64,000 nt of DNA from Leuconostoc inhae (GTDB lineage: Bacteria > Bacillota > Bacilli > Lactobacillales > Lactobacillaceae), in contig NZ_BPKW01000008.1 of assembly GCF_019656015.1 (NCBI RefSeq), positions 1 to 64,000 on the forward strand. Direction: 5' to 3'. The position numbers and the translations under genes are program-made. Numbering within the stretch: position 1 is the stretch's first letter; every line of letters begins with the position of its first letter. Below, piece after piece: positions 8,978 to 17,792 of the stretch. Under the pieces are notes generated by a model, which was not told the origin of the DNA, made no database searches, and saw only the letters and a program-made list of their open reading frames with translations.

Positions 8978-10381
8978 CTAACCGATAATAACTGTTTCTT
9001 CTGGGTATTGATAAGGTGCGTGATCGGCATGTACGTTTAGAATTGAAAACATGACAGTATAGACACCCACACGACCAATGAACATCGTTAACATGATAAC
9101 ACATTGTCCAAAAACATTTAAATGTGGCGTGAGACCGAGTGTCAATCCGGCTGTTGCGAAGGCACTGACAACTTCAAAAACAATATATTCTAACCCGTAT
9201 TTGGAATCAGTGCCTTGTGTCAGCATCAGTAAAAATGACAGAACACCTAAGAAAAGTAAGGATACAAAAACAAGTAAGAGCGATCGTGAAATGTTTTCGT
9301 TTGTTAATCGACGATGAGCAAAAGTCACGTCTTTTTTACCACGTAAAGCAGCATGCGTCTTGAGTAATAAAACACCTAATGTTGTTGTTTTGATACCACC
9401 AGCCGTTGACCCTGGTGTACCGCCGATATACATCATCATAATGGTTAACAGAATTGTAGCGGGGGCCATTTGACTGAAACTAAATTGCGAAAAACCGGCT
9501 GTTCGATATGAGATTGACATAAATAAAGTGTTGGCAACGCGATTAAAGCCAGATAAATGTGATGCAATTGCTAAATTACTTTCAGTTAATTCAAATAATA
9601 ACCAACCGCCAACAATTAGTGCTCCAGTCATCATAAGCGCGAGCTTTGAATGTAAGGTCAATTTATGTGAATGATGATACAGTAGGACATCACGCCAGAC
9701 TAGAAATCCCAAGGAGCCAGCAATAATCAAAGCGGCAATGATTAATAAAATCCAAGGCTGATTGGCATAAGCCATATCACCAGCTGGCAGTATGGAAAAA
9801 CCAGCATTTCCAAAAGCAGAAACAGCGTGAAAAACAGCATAGAATAGGCCACGTTTGATACCAAAATCATGAATGAAAAATGGCGTTAATAGTGCGGCGC
9901 CAACAAGTTGAATAATAACCGATAATTTAATGACATAACCAAAGACAGCTCGTGTATCATAAAGGCTCTCTAAACTATAGACTTCTTGTACCAACATTTT
10001 ATCGCGCAGATTCATTTTTTTACGTGTTGCCGTGAACAGAAGTACGGAAAATGACATAAATCCGAGGGCACCAATTTCAATTAAAAACATAATCACAATT
10101 TGGCCAAAAGTCGTCCAATGTGTTGCGGTGTTAACAACGGTCAAGCCAGTAACAGAGGCTGCTGACGTAGCTGTGAACAAGGCATCCATGAACGAATGGC
10201 CCATATCGCCATTATAGCTAAAAGGCAGCATGAGTAATAATGCGCCGACCGTAATGACAGATAAAAAACCTAACGTCAAACGTTGTGGCATAGAGAGTCG
10301 GGACAGAAATGTGCGTCGTTGAGATTGGTTATGAAATTTTTTCATCTCTGCTTCAGTAGGGAGTTCTATTTTCCGTGACAT
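8978..10381 (-). CDS. ktrB: KtrB potassium-uptake channel subunit
   Basis: A Trk/Ktr/HKT membrane pore of four M1-P-M2 repeats. Selectivity-filter-like glycines appear in TAASVTGLTV, FGNAGFS, RTAGFS and ATAGLTLG contexts. Na+-dependent K+ uptake together with KtrA is expected. About 467 aa, normal. The ribosome-binding site is weak: AAAGGAAG sits too far (about 17 bases) from the ATG. No c-di-AMP riboswitch was recognised in the 134 bases upstream. Confidence 0.92.
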   Translation of the reverse strand: MSRKIELPTEAEMKKFHNQSQRRTFLSRLSMPQRLTLGFLSVITVGALLLMLPFSYNGDMGHSFMDALFTATSAASVTGLTVVNTATHWTTFGQIVIMFLIEIGALGFMSFSVLLFTATRKKMNLRDKMLVQEVYSLESLYDTRAVFGYVIKLSVIIQLVGAALLTPFFIHDFGIKRGLFYAVFHAVSAFGNAGFSILPAGDMAYANQPWILLIIAALIIAGSLGFLVWRDVLLYHHSHKLTLHSKLALMMTGALIVGGWLLFELTESNLAIASHLSGFNRVANTLFMSISYRTAGFSQFSFSQMAPATILLTIMMMYIGGTPGSTAGGIKTTTLGVLLLKTHAALRGKKDVTFAHRRLTNENISRSLLLVFVSLLFLGVLSFLLMLTQGTDSKYGLEYIVFEVVSAFATAGLTLGLTPHLNVFGQCVIMLTMFIGRVGVYTVMFSILNVHADHAPYQYPEETVIIG

Positions 10382-10515
10382 ATTTTGTGTAATTTAACTT
10401 CCTTTATATCAAAAGTGGGGATTTAACCATTCTAACATGCTTTATTTCATTATACACGTTATAGAACTGTTGATTGATCTCACGGCACATCGTTTTTAAA
10501 TTTAAATCTTGATTA

Positions 10516-11115
10516 TCAAGTGAGTTGATGCATAAATATCTGAAATTGGTCGTCAATTTGTTGCTCTTTTAGTGTGCCAGTCAATGCCATGATACTCATA
10601 CCTTCAATGAGCAGCATGAAACTATCAGCAAGTGTTTTGGTATTGTGATTTGTTATTTTATGTTGTTTAACACCAAGATCTAAAATGGATCTCACTGTCG
10701 CCTTTGTGGCATTCATTTGTTTTTGTTTTAAATGGCTATCACGAGCATCATGATGAGTAAAAGAATACTCATACATGGCGCGGAGTAGCGATGGGGCACC
10801 CTGTATATGATTGATTAGTCGACTTTTGTGTTCACTGAGGTAGGCGTCGAGTAGGTCATCGAAAAGTGGTTCATTTTTAACAGCTTCACGAATATCATCA
10901 AATTGGCGCACAGAACGTTGCGTTATTGTTTCAAAAAAAATGTCGTCAGGTGTATGAAAATATAGATAAATACCACCCCGACTAATATCGCAGGCATCAA
11001 TAATATCTTGCATGGTCACATTCAGAAAGCCTTTTTTTGAAAATACTTTTTGAGCGCCGACTAAAATCGCTGCTTTTTTTGTTTCACTTCGTTTGTTGGA
11101 AACATTTTTATTCAT
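10516..11115 (-). CDS. TetR-family regulator
   Basis: N-terminal TetR HTH (GAQKVFSKKGFLNVTMQDIIDACDISRG...YLYF, residues about 15-60) and a variable ligand domain. ATG 11115 is taken as start; a GTG two codons earlier is possible. It is divergent from the ECF S-component gene. Two similar inverted repeats in the shared region make it the likely repressor of both. Confidence 0.85.
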   Translation of the reverse strand: MNKNVSNKRSETKKAAILVGAQKVFSKKGFLNVTMQDIIDACDISRGGIYLYFHTPDDIFFETITQRSVRQFDDIREAVKNEPLFDDLLDAYLSEHKSRLINHIQGAPSLLRAMYEYSFTHHDARDSHLKQKQMNATKATVRSILDLGVKQHKITNHNTKTLADSFMLLIEGMSIMALTGTLKEQQIDDQFQIFMHQLT

Positions 11116-11139
11116 ACACACACGCTTTCTAAATTTAAT

Positions 11140-11197
11140 ATGACACAGATGTCATTATGTAGTATAATTCATTTTATGAAATGACACAAGCGTCATT
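11140..11197 (+). promoter_or_regulatory. Divergent promoter with two TetR-type operators
   Basis: Two related inverted repeats are seen: ATGACA-caga-TGTCAT (11140-11155) and AATGAC-acaagc-GTCATT (11180-11197). The first overlaps an ATGACA -35 and the second follows a TATAAT -10 (11163-11168), with a 17-base spacer. Binding would cover the promoter of the S-component gene. Confidence 0.65.
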
Positions 11198-11220
11198 TTA
11201 AAGAAAGAGGGTTTAACTTC

Positions 11221-11715
11221 ATGAATTTATCGATTCAAAAAGTAACAGGGGTTGCAATGCTAATTGCAATCAACATCATATTGGGAAAAATTAGTATTGG
11301 TCCAGCGTTTGCTGCTGTTAATTTTGGTTTTGTTGCGTTAGTGTTAGCTGGCTATTTATATGGTGTCAAACTAACAATGCTGGCTGCAATTTTAGCTAAT
11401 CTGCTGGCTTTTACGATTATGGGTAGTGGTGCTTTTTCATTTTGGTTTGTCATACCGGCAGCCTTGGCAGGGGCAACGTACGGTTTATTGTACCAACCAT
11501 CTTTACTTCGTATTTTTATGGTTAATATTGTTGTTGTCATAGGTGTCAGTTTTTTGTTGAATACGAGCTTAATTGCCTATGTTTACCATTTGAATTATGA
11601 GTTGTTATTGACAACAAGAATATTTAAAATGATTGCTAGCCTTATTGTGCAAACGATAGTTACTTATGTATTATTGAAACACACGGCTATTATTAACTTA
11701 AAAAAACAACGATAG
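11221..11715 (+). CDS. ECF transporter S component, folate-like family
   Basis: A small integral membrane protein of 164 aa with about five to six hydrophobic segments and the alanine/glycine-rich first helix of ECF substrate-binding S components. The pattern (AMLIAINIILGKISIG... GFVALVLAGYLYG) is closest to the FolT-type group. Substrate cannot be read from sequence. It must use an energising EcfA-A'-T module encoded elsewhere. Control by the divergent TetR is unusual for vitamin uptake and may mean another substrate. Confidence 0.65.
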   Translation: MNLSIQKVTGVAMLIAINIILGKISIGPAFAAVNFGFVALVLAGYLYGVKLTMLAAILANLLAFTIMGSGAFSFWFVIPAALAGATYGLLYQPSLLRIFMVNIVVVIGVSFLLNTSLIAYVYHLNYELLLTTRIFKMIASLIVQTIVTYVLLKHTAIINLKKQR

Positions 11716-11737
11716 TAGAGATATTGTAAGATACAAC

Positions 11738-11797
11738 TAAAAACTGCAGAAGTTCTAAGGTTATTGTCAACAATAACCCCGAGTTTCTGCAGTTTTT
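11738..11797. terminator. Bidirectional terminator, compound hairpin
   Basis: AAACTGCAGAA (11741-11751) pairs with TTCTGCAGTTT (11785-11795). An inner perfect 8-base stem GGTTATTG/CAATAACC lies between. A- and T-runs flank it, serving the S-component gene and the convergent Rrf2 gene. Confidence 0.8.
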
Positions 11798-12209
11798 ATT
11801 TTAAAATATCTTGAATCACGTTAGCCAGTGAAATTGTTTTCATTTGGTTATACGCAGCGGATTCAATGTCACTATAAAAGTGATTTAATGTTTCTTGAAT
11901 ATGGCCACCAACTAAACAGTTTGGGTTTGTTTTGGGATCAATATTGAGTAGATTATGTGTCATGTTAATCGCGCAATAAACATCATAAATGCTAATATCA
12001 TCTGGTGATTTTGCTAGTTGTGGTGTAGCGACACCTTGATGCGTTGAGAGTAGATTGGCCGACCGGAGGTCAAGCATTAAATTACGCACAACACTAGCGT
12101 TTGCACCAATGCTAGCTGCAATCGATTTACTGGATAAATCCTGTTGCTTCAATATTTCAATGTAAGCTAAAATGTGTATCGCATCGCTTAATTTATATGA
12201 AAGTCCCAT
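11796..12209 (-). CDS. Rrf2-family regulator
   Basis: A 137-aa winged-helix Rrf2 protein (LSDAIHILAYIEILKQQDLSSKSIAASIGANASVVRNLMLDLRSANLL). The CxxxCx5-6C iron-sulfur cluster of IscR/NsrR is absent; only an isolated Cys remains, so it is of the YwnA-like, clusterless type. It lies downstream of, and on the same strand as, the quinone-reductase-like gene, whose promoter carries a perfect palindrome that could be its operator. Confidence 0.8.
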   Translation of the reverse strand: MGLSYKLSDAIHILAYIEILKQQDLSSKSIAASIGANASVVRNLMLDLRSANLLSTHQGVATPQLAKSPDDISIYDVYCAINMTHNLLNIDPKTNPNCLVGGHIQETLNHFYSDIESAAYNQMKTISLANVIQDILK

Positions 12210-12269
12210 ATTAGTCGTATCCTCGATTCTATCAGGTAGTCATTCAAGCATTATAGCATAGTTATCACA

Positions 12270-12301
12270 TAAAAAAGGCATCTTATTGGGGATGCCTTTT
12301 A
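12270..12301 (-). terminator. Terminator of the quinone-reductase-like gene
   Basis: AAAAGGCATC / GATGCCTTTT arms with an 8-base loop and T/A-rich flank. Confidence 0.75.
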
Positions 12302-12307
12302 TCCGGT

Positions 12308-13162
12308 TTAGTTGCGAGCTAAAATTTCTTTGAGTGCTTCAGGTAGTGGTGTTAATTCGCGACCTAAAACATCAGGTAAGTCATGTGAAGGCACATCTAA
12401 TGAGCCTTCGTCAATTGGTGACTGGAATGAGGCAAACAAAGTTGCTAAATCCTGAGACAAACCACTTTTTTCAAGTGTGGCAATATAGTCATCTAGTGTT
12501 TCTTTTGTTACTGTAATTTTTTCTTCTGTGGCCTGAGCTAAAGCTAAACCAAGTGATTCATAATCATTGATAGATCCAGAGAATTCGTAAATGGCTTTTG
12601 GTGCATCGCTGACAAGCACTTTGACAGCAGCTTCGGCATATTCACGTTCCAAAGCCCATCCAGCACGACCGGTTGCCCAATAAGATGTAGCATGTTGACT
12701 GGCACCAGCGGTGATAAAGCCCATCTCATTTTCGAGATACCAATTATTTCTTAGTAGTGAATGTGAGAGACCTGATTTTGATAAGGCTTTTTCAGTCGCT
12801 AAGTGATCACTTGCTAGAGCACTAACGGACTGATCTGCATGAATGAAACTTGTATAGGCTGCAAAAGAGACTTTACTAGCGACTAGAGCATCAACGACAT
12901 GTTGATGCTGTGTTTCACGTGGTACTGGGCCACCTGGTTGAGAGGAAATAAACAAGACGCGATCGACACCAGCTAAGGCGTGTGTCATTGCGTCGGTGTC
13001 GTCATAATCAGCTTGGCGGACATCAGCACCGGCAAATAATTCTTGCGCTTTTTCCAAGTTTCTAGCAATGACAACAATATCTTTAACGTCGACTAATTCT
13101 TGTAGATAATGGTAAGCTAATTGGCCAAAGTGACCTGTTGCAGCAGTAATTGCATATTTCAT
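12308..13162 (-). CDS. NAD(P)-binding protein, NmrA/QorB-like
   Basis: Atypical extended SDR. The N-terminal ITAATGHFGQLAYHYL motif replaces the strict GxxGxxG, and the body has the SSQPGG and HQHVVDAL features of NAD(P)H:quinone oxidoreductase type 2-like proteins. ATG 13162 is used because AAAGGAAA precedes it; the longer frame has no site. About 284 aa. A redox-stress role is likely, given the palindromic operator candidate upstream and the nearby Rrf2 regulator. Confidence 0.75.
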   Translation of the reverse strand: MKYAITAATGHFGQLAYHYLQELVDVKDIVVIARNLEKAQELFAGADVRQADYDDTDAMTHALAGVDRVLFISSQPGGPVPRETQHQHVVDALVASKVSFAAYTSFIHADQSVSALASDHLATEKALSKSGLSHSLLRNNWYLENEMGFITAGASQHATSYWATGRAGWALEREYAEAAVKVLVSDAPKAIYEFSGSINDYESLGLALAQATEEKITVTKETLDDYIATLEKSGLSQDLATLFASFQSPIDEGSLDVPSHDLPDVLGRELTPLPEALKEILARN

Positions 13163-13205
13163 GGTGTTTTTTCCTTTTCTGTTTTCTATACAAGTATTAT
13201 AGCAC

Positions 13206-13232
13206 AACTTGTTGTTTATAAAACAACAAGTT
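13206..13232 (-). promoter_or_regulatory. Perfect 12-base inverted repeat over the promoter
   Basis: AACTTGTTGTTT and AAACAACAAGTT are separated by ATA. On the minus strand a TATAAT box follows the repeat, so the palindrome covers the -35/spacer region. It is probably a repressor operator. Confidence 0.6.
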
Positions 13233-13408
13233 ACCAAAAAATTAAATGTGATTCAGGTAAAATGATGAATGGCTTGTTTTATTATTGACTTTCATGCCAA
13301 TTCATCTATAGTTGATATTGGACTAAATAATGATTATAGCCTGTATCAAAGCTGAACGACCAAATTAGGGAGAGCAGTTTTTATTTTTTGAATAGAGGAA
13401 CTCATTTT

Positions 13409-14767
13409 ATGAAAGAAAATACGTCGTTAAAAACAACTTTAAATATTGTGTCAGTAGCCCTCGTGGCATTCTCAGGAATCATGGCAGAAACAGCAATGAA
13501 TGTTACTTTTCCAGTCTTATCAAAAGAATTTCATACTGACTTGAATGCCATCCAGTGGGTGACCACTGCTTATTTACTTGCTGTGACGATCATGGTAACA
13601 ACAAGTTCTTATCTTATTAAACGTTATAGTAGCCGTCATCTCTGGTTGGTTAGTATCGCTTTTTTCGTAATTGGCACATTAATTTGTGGATTTTCATCCA
13701 ATTTGACGTTCTTAATTTTAGGGCGCGTATTAGAAGGTATTGCTGCTGGTATTGCCATGCCACTAGTCTTTAATATTGTTGTGGCAACAGTACCAGCTGC
13801 AAAAATTGGCGCTTGGATGGGTCTAGCCTCGATGATAATTAGCTTGGCCCCCTCTTTTGGACCAACGTACGGTGGTGCCTTAGCCGATACATTTGGTTGG
13901 CGGTCGATCTTTTTTATTTTGTTGATTGCGCCAACAATATCTTTGTTGTTAGGTTGGAAAACAGTGCATGAAATAAAGCGCCATCAAGTACAAGGCGCCT
14001 TTGATGGATTGGCTTTCTTAGCATTAGCCCTATTTTTAGCAAGTGCCTTACTGTTAGTCAATAAACTAGAGGGTGGGCGCGTTGATTGGACATGGTTCAT
14101 TATAGCGATTGTCACACTAATTATATTTGTTATTCGGGGGATGACTTCCAAAGCTAATTTCTTAAACCTCAAGCTATTTGTACAGCCAAAGTTCATCGCG
14201 TTGTTAATACCTATTTCCTTGTATATGTTCATTTTACTAGGTTTAAATCTTATTATTCCGACTTATTTACAGTACTTTTTACACGCTTCAAGTTTTTGGG
14301 CAGGATTTTCTTTGCTCCCAGGTGCATTGATTGGCGCGCTCTTAGCACCACTATTTGGTCGTTTATATGATCTAAGAGGTCCTAAATTACCATTATATTT
14401 AGGAAATGGTATTTTTACAGTTGTCATCGTTATCATGACTTTATGGATTCCAAAATTATCGTTACCTTTAATTATTATCCTTTACATTCTTTTTATTATT
14501 GGCCGCAACATGGCATATACAAGCGCCCAAACTGCTGTTATTGTAGATGAAGATGCCCTTCAAAAGGCTGACGCGACGGCTATTGTGCAGACCTTACAAA
14601 TGTTTATGGGGGCACTCGGAACAACTGTCGGTGCACTTTTCCAAGCAAAATATGGTGCTGTTAATGGTTTACAGCATTTTTCTTGGTTATCAGTGGTCTT
14701 GTCCATACTAATTTTTGGATTGTTTGCTGTTTATTTTTCTAGAAAACTTCAAGTGAAACGTGCTTAA
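13409..14767 (+). CDS. MFS drug exporter, DHA2-like
   Basis: A polytopic membrane protein (about 452 aa) with the DHA2/EmrB-QacA N-terminal motifs (ETAMNVTFPVLSKEF, QWVTTAYLLAVT) and motif C-like LAPSFGPTYGGAL. Proton-driven multidrug export is the family role. ATG 13409 follows AGAGGAA. Transcribed alone, divergent from the quinone-reductase-like gene. No terminator of note before the toxin locus. Confidence 0.85.
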   Translation: MKENTSLKTTLNIVSVALVAFSGIMAETAMNVTFPVLSKEFHTDLNAIQWVTTAYLLAVTIMVTTSSYLIKRYSSRHLWLVSIAFFVIGTLICGFSSNLTFLILGRVLEGIAAGIAMPLVFNIVVATVPAAKIGAWMGLASMIISLAPSFGPTYGGALADTFGWRSIFFILLIAPTISLLLGWKTVHEIKRHQVQGAFDGLAFLALALFLASALLLVNKLEGGRVDWTWFIIAIVTLIIFVIRGMTSKANFLNLKLFVQPKFIALLIPISLYMFILLGLNLIIPTYLQYFLHASSFWAGFSLLPGALIGALLAPLFGRLYDLRGPKLPLYLGNGIFTVVIVIMTLWIPKLSLPLIIILYILFIIGRNMAYTSAQTAVIVDEDALQKADATAIVQTLQMFMGALGTTVGALFQAKYGAVNGLQHFSWLSVVLSILIFGLFAVYFSRKLQVKRA

Positions 14768-14910
14768 AAGGGACTAAATTGTATCATAGCTCTTATATTT
14801 AAGTTAATGGTAATATCGAATGCACATCAAATTAAATAATATTCAAAGCCAAATATTTGTTATGATAGTATAAGCGTTGAGATTAAGCGCTAGAAGGGAG
14901 GTGGACTCCT

Positions 14911-15021
14911 TTGGAACCTATATATTCTTCACTGCAACAGCTCCAAGCCTCGTTATGGCAGATATTCGTGGCTATAACGGTAATCTGGTTGCAGAAGTTA
15001 TTTAACGATCACGATCGTTAA
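14911..15021 (+). CDS. Fst/Lpt-like type I toxin peptide, 36 aa
   Basis: TTG start at 14911 with GGGAGGTGG 6 bases upstream. The peptide has one hydrophobic helix (about residues 13-30, LWQIFVAITVIWLQKLF) and a short charged tail NDHDR, which is the layout of Fst, Lpt and related plasmid/chromosomal type I toxins acting at the membrane. A TATGAT box (14861-14866) is the probable -10. The start region carries one of two 13-base direct repeats that also lie in the convergent antisense RNA, as in the par_pAD1 system. Too short for routine gene calling. Confidence 0.75.
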   Translation: MEPIYSSLQQLQASLWQIFVAITVIWLQKLFNDHDR

Positions 15022-15029
15022 ATACATGT

Positions 15030-15056
15030 GCCTCGTCTGGCAGGACGGGGCTTTTC
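15030..15056 (+). terminator. Toxin mRNA terminator
   Basis: GCCTCGTC pairs with GACGGGGC (one G-U pair) followed by TTTT. Confidence 0.75.
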
Positions 15057-15063
15057 ATTTCAC

Positions 15064-15131
15064 AAAAAAAGTTCATCGCTGGCAGGCGACGAACTCGAGG
15101 GCTAGTGAACTCCTAGACCTATATATTCTAT
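15064..15131 (-). ncRNA. Candidate antisense antitoxin RNA (RNAII-like)
   Basis: On the minus strand a TTGTTT -35 (complement of 15160-15165), a 16-base spacer and a TATAAT -10 (complement of 15138-15143) predict a start near 15131. A stem GTTCGTCGC/GCGATGAAC (15071-15094) followed by seven U residues predicts the end near 15064. The RNA would be about 65-70 nt, convergent with the toxin mRNA. It includes the complement of the second direct repeat. The sequence shows the elements; the function is inferred from Fst-family loci. Confidence 0.65.
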
Positions 15132-15401
15132 AATCAAATTATATCATTATACGAGACAAAAACAAAATAATTTGCGTTGCTTTTAAAGGATAAAGATAGT
15201 TAAGCATTCGAGTAAGTATGATTCCTACAGTGTCATTAATTAAAATGACTGATAAACTAATGCGTAGACATGATTATTCAGAGCGTGCTCTTTTATGAGG
15301 GTAAATGGCGACACAATTATGAGATTAAAAAATGATTTTGATATTAATATCAAGATATATGAGCAAGGTAAAATTAAGAAAAATGGGTGGATTGAGTTAA
15401 T
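15132..15401 (+). other. Gap with antisense promoter and short reading frames
   Basis: Apart from the antisense promoter, the stretch holds only two short frames: 15245-15298 (17 aa) and 15319-15405 (28 aa, ending NGWIELM and overlapping the next start). Neither is recognisable. They may be remnants of a larger gene or a coupled leader peptide. Confidence 0.3.
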
Positions 15402-15695
15402 GTGATTGATTTATTGGGAATGATTGTCATATTTGCTGATGAGCTATTTGATGTGGACGATAAAAAACCTTTTGGCTTTAAATTTTGGTTATCTGTGATT
15501 GTGTGGCTCGCTTCTTTGGGCTTTTTAATGACAGCCATTATTTTTGCGTTGTCTTTATTACCCATGCTAAAATCAGACATATGGTGGGTCATTGCAATCG
15601 TAGATAGTCTACTGATCATGTTTTCTTTTTACACTGGCAAAAGAGTGATCTTATGGGCTCATGCCATCATCAACAATATCAAAGCACATACTTAA
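15402..15695 (+). CDS. Small membrane protein of unknown function
   Basis: A 97-aa frame with two long hydrophobic helices (about residues 28-52 and 57-76) and short charged ends. The GTG start at 15402 is tentative; GGGTGG lies 11 bases upstream and the start overlaps the stop of a 28-codon frame. I do not recognise it. Placed between the toxin locus and a drug exporter, and ended by a strong bidirectional terminator. Confidence 0.5.
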   Translation: MIDLLGMIVIFADELFDVDDKKPFGFKFWLSVIVWLASLGFLMTAIIFALSLLPMLKSDIWWVIAIVDSLLIMFSFYTGKRVILWAHAIINNIKAHT

Positions 15696-15701
15696 AACAA
15701 T

Positions 15702-15748
15702 AAAACCCGATAACTTAGACATCTACGTAGTCTAAGTTATCGGGTTTT
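15702..15748. terminator. Bidirectional terminator
   Basis: AAAACCCGATAACTTAGAC and its perfect complement flank a 9-base loop, between convergent genes. Confidence 0.9.
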
Positions 15749-15765
15749 ATGTCATGTTCATGCGA

Positions 15766-17586
15766 TTAATCCGTCACACGCCTATCTGAAAATAAAGCAA
15801 TAGGCGAACAAATCACTAATATTATGGCACAGATGAGATAGGTCTTACTAAAGGCTTGGCTCATTTGTGTATTTTTGTGTACTTTAATTTGATGTAATGC
15901 GTCTTGCAATTCATCTTTCTGTGCTAAAAGTTGAACTGCGGTTGACGTTTTGTTTTGACCCTTTTCAAGCGTGGTGCTACCGCTCATTAGCGAGTTAATA
16001 ATTGTCGTTGCTTGTGCATTTGAAGCTGTTAAATGACTCGTTTTTTGAAGTGCTTCGGTTAATTGATTTGTGCCTACGCTTAGTTTTTGTGTGGCGTCGT
16101 AGAGTGTTCTATAATCTGTATTTGCTGCAGGGATAGGTAGATGACTTTGATCTGAAGCAGCTGTTTTAAGTTTATGAGTGAGCTGTTTTTGTTTTGCGGC
16201 ATAATCCGTATTTTTACTGTCATCTTTTGAAAAGAGCGTTTTAATTTCAGTGGTTGCGACATGACGCGTGTGGTCAGAAATGTTTTTGCTGTTAACAGTT
16301 GCAATCGCGGTGTCGCTAATATCATTTTTAGCAGTCGCAACATTGGCATTAAGTATGGTCACCAATACGGCAATCCCTAAACACATGCCAATTTGACGTG
16401 CAGAATTGGCAATACCAGATCCGGTACCGGTTTTCGCTTGTGGTAGATGCTTAACTGAGGATACGTAAGACACGGTGGAAAAACCAAATCCGGCACCACT
16501 AATAATTAAGAATACGATCATCACGGTTCGAGAAGTCTCTGTGGTGATTAATGATAGTGTCAGAAAACTCGCTGATATGAGTAATATACCAATAAAATTG
16601 ACGGGATTAGCGCCAACTTTATCGGATAATTTTGTACCTAACGGCATGGCGACAACGATTGCTAGAGATACAGGAATAATTGTTAATGCGGCATGCAAGG
16701 CCGTATAATTTAAAACGTTTTGCAAATAATAATTGAAAATAACACTAGGAACAACTAAAGCAAAACCAGTGATTAAATAGACAATGCTTGAGGCCGTGAA
16801 TGTTTTTTCACGGAAAAGATTGAATTCAACGATAGGGGATGATACTTTTAGTTCCACAAAGATAAATAGGATGAGACCAACGATACCAGCACCAAAACTT
16901 GATAAAATTAGGGTTGAAGTCCAACCATATTCTCTGCCCTCTAGTAGACCAAATGTCAAACCGCCTAACGTCAGTGTTAACATGAGCATACCTAGTATGT
17001 CGAATTTTCCGACTAAGGTGTCGTCATAAGATTCCCTTGTAAAGATGAGTACAAGTAGGAAAGCAATCACACCAATTGGGACATTTAATCCAAAAATCCA
17101 ATGCCATGAGGTGTATTCAAGAATGATACCGCCGGCAGCAGGCCCACTAGCAGCAGATAGCGCCGTAAACGCACCCACCACCGCAGCAATCTTAGAGATG
17201 TTTTGTTTTCCTAAAAGATTAATCCCTATGGGTAGAACAAGTGGTGTGATAATTGCCCCGCCAATGCCTTTGAAAAATCTAAACACGAGTAACATGGACA
17301 ACGAATTGGCGTACATACAAGCTGCAGAAAAGAGGGTAAAGAAAGCCAACCCTAATAACATGACCTTTTTACGACCAAATTTGTCAGCGAGTTTAGTTGC
17401 TGAAATCATAAATACAGCCAACGCCAAGGCATAAATTGTTGCCACCCAACTCGCACCAGATAAATTAGTGTTAAACTCTGTCATGAGTTTCGGCAAGGCA
17501 ATGTTGACAATTGTGCTATCAAGCGTGCCCATAAACGTGGCAATAATCAGACCTGCAAAACCCAATATTTTTCCTGTTTTACTCAT
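15766..17586 (-). CDS. MFS exporter, DHA2 (14-TM) with large external loop
   Basis: N-terminal DHA2 signatures (DSTIVNIALPKLMTEF, SWVATIYALALAVFMI, GRKKVMLLGLAFF) and motif C-like AASGPAAGGIILEYTSWHWIFGLNVPIG. Unusual is a hydrophilic, helix-forming segment of about 150 residues (roughly 425-575) before the last membrane helix, probably outside the cell. This architecture occurs in some lactobacilli exporters. Multidrug or lipid-related export is likely. Control by the divergent TetR is suggested by an inverted repeat at 17660. Confidence 0.85.
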   Translation of the reverse strand: MSKTGKILGFAGLIIATFMGTLDSTIVNIALPKLMTEFNTNLSGASWVATIYALALAVFMISATKLADKFGRKKVMLLGLAFFTLFSAACMYANSLSMLLVFRFFKGIGGAIITPLVLPIGINLLGKQNISKIAAVVGAFTALSAASGPAAGGIILEYTSWHWIFGLNVPIGVIAFLLVLIFTRESYDDTLVGKFDILGMLMLTLTLGGLTFGLLEGREYGWTSTLILSSFGAGIVGLILFIFVELKVSSPIVEFNLFREKTFTASSIVYLITGFALVVPSVIFNYYLQNVLNYTALHAALTIIPVSLAIVVAMPLGTKLSDKVGANPVNFIGILLISASFLTLSLITTETSRTVMIVFLIISGAGFGFSTVSYVSSVKHLPQAKTGTGSGIANSARQIGMCLGIAVLVTILNANVATAKNDISDTAIATVNSKNISDHTRHVATTEIKTLFSKDDSKNTDYAAKQKQLTHKLKTAASDQSHLPIPAANTDYRTLYDATQKLSVGTNQLTEALQKTSHLTASNAQATTIINSLMSGSTTLEKGQNKTSTAVQLLAQKDELQDALHQIKVHKNTQMSQAFSKTYLICAIILVICSPIALFSDRRVTD

Positions 17587-17659
17587 GAAAAATCCCTGCC
17601 TTTTTGAATAACATTGTTTATTTCCTCCTTTTTGACAACCTCATAGGTGTCATAATTTT

Positions 17660-17675
17660 TGTCACTTGTGTGACA
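17660..17675. promoter_or_regulatory. TetR-type operator candidate
   Basis: TGTCAC-ttgt-GTGACA lies between the divergent exporter and TetR genes, with promoter-like sequence around it. Confidence 0.6.
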
Positions 17676-17792
17676 TCAGTGTATAGTGTACGCTAAATAT
17701 AGTGAAGAAAACGTTATGTGAATACTATTTTAACTAGTGACGCATTTTTAAAAATGTGTGTCTCACGGTGTGGATAGTCAAAGGAGAGTAAC

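Larger units (their letters stand above)
14905..15129. repeat. Direct repeats shared by toxin mRNA and antitoxin RNA
   Basis: ACCTATATATTCT occurs at 14916-14928 and 15117-15129, each preceded by ACTCCT (14905-14910 and 15109-15114). In Fst-type loci such repeats let an RNA transcribed convergently pair with the toxin mRNA at its translation start. Confidence 0.75.

Noticed and set aside
17045-17434. Plus-strand 129-codon frame
   Set aside because: Lies wholly inside the DHA2 exporter on the other strand and has no ribosome-binding site; a shadow frame.
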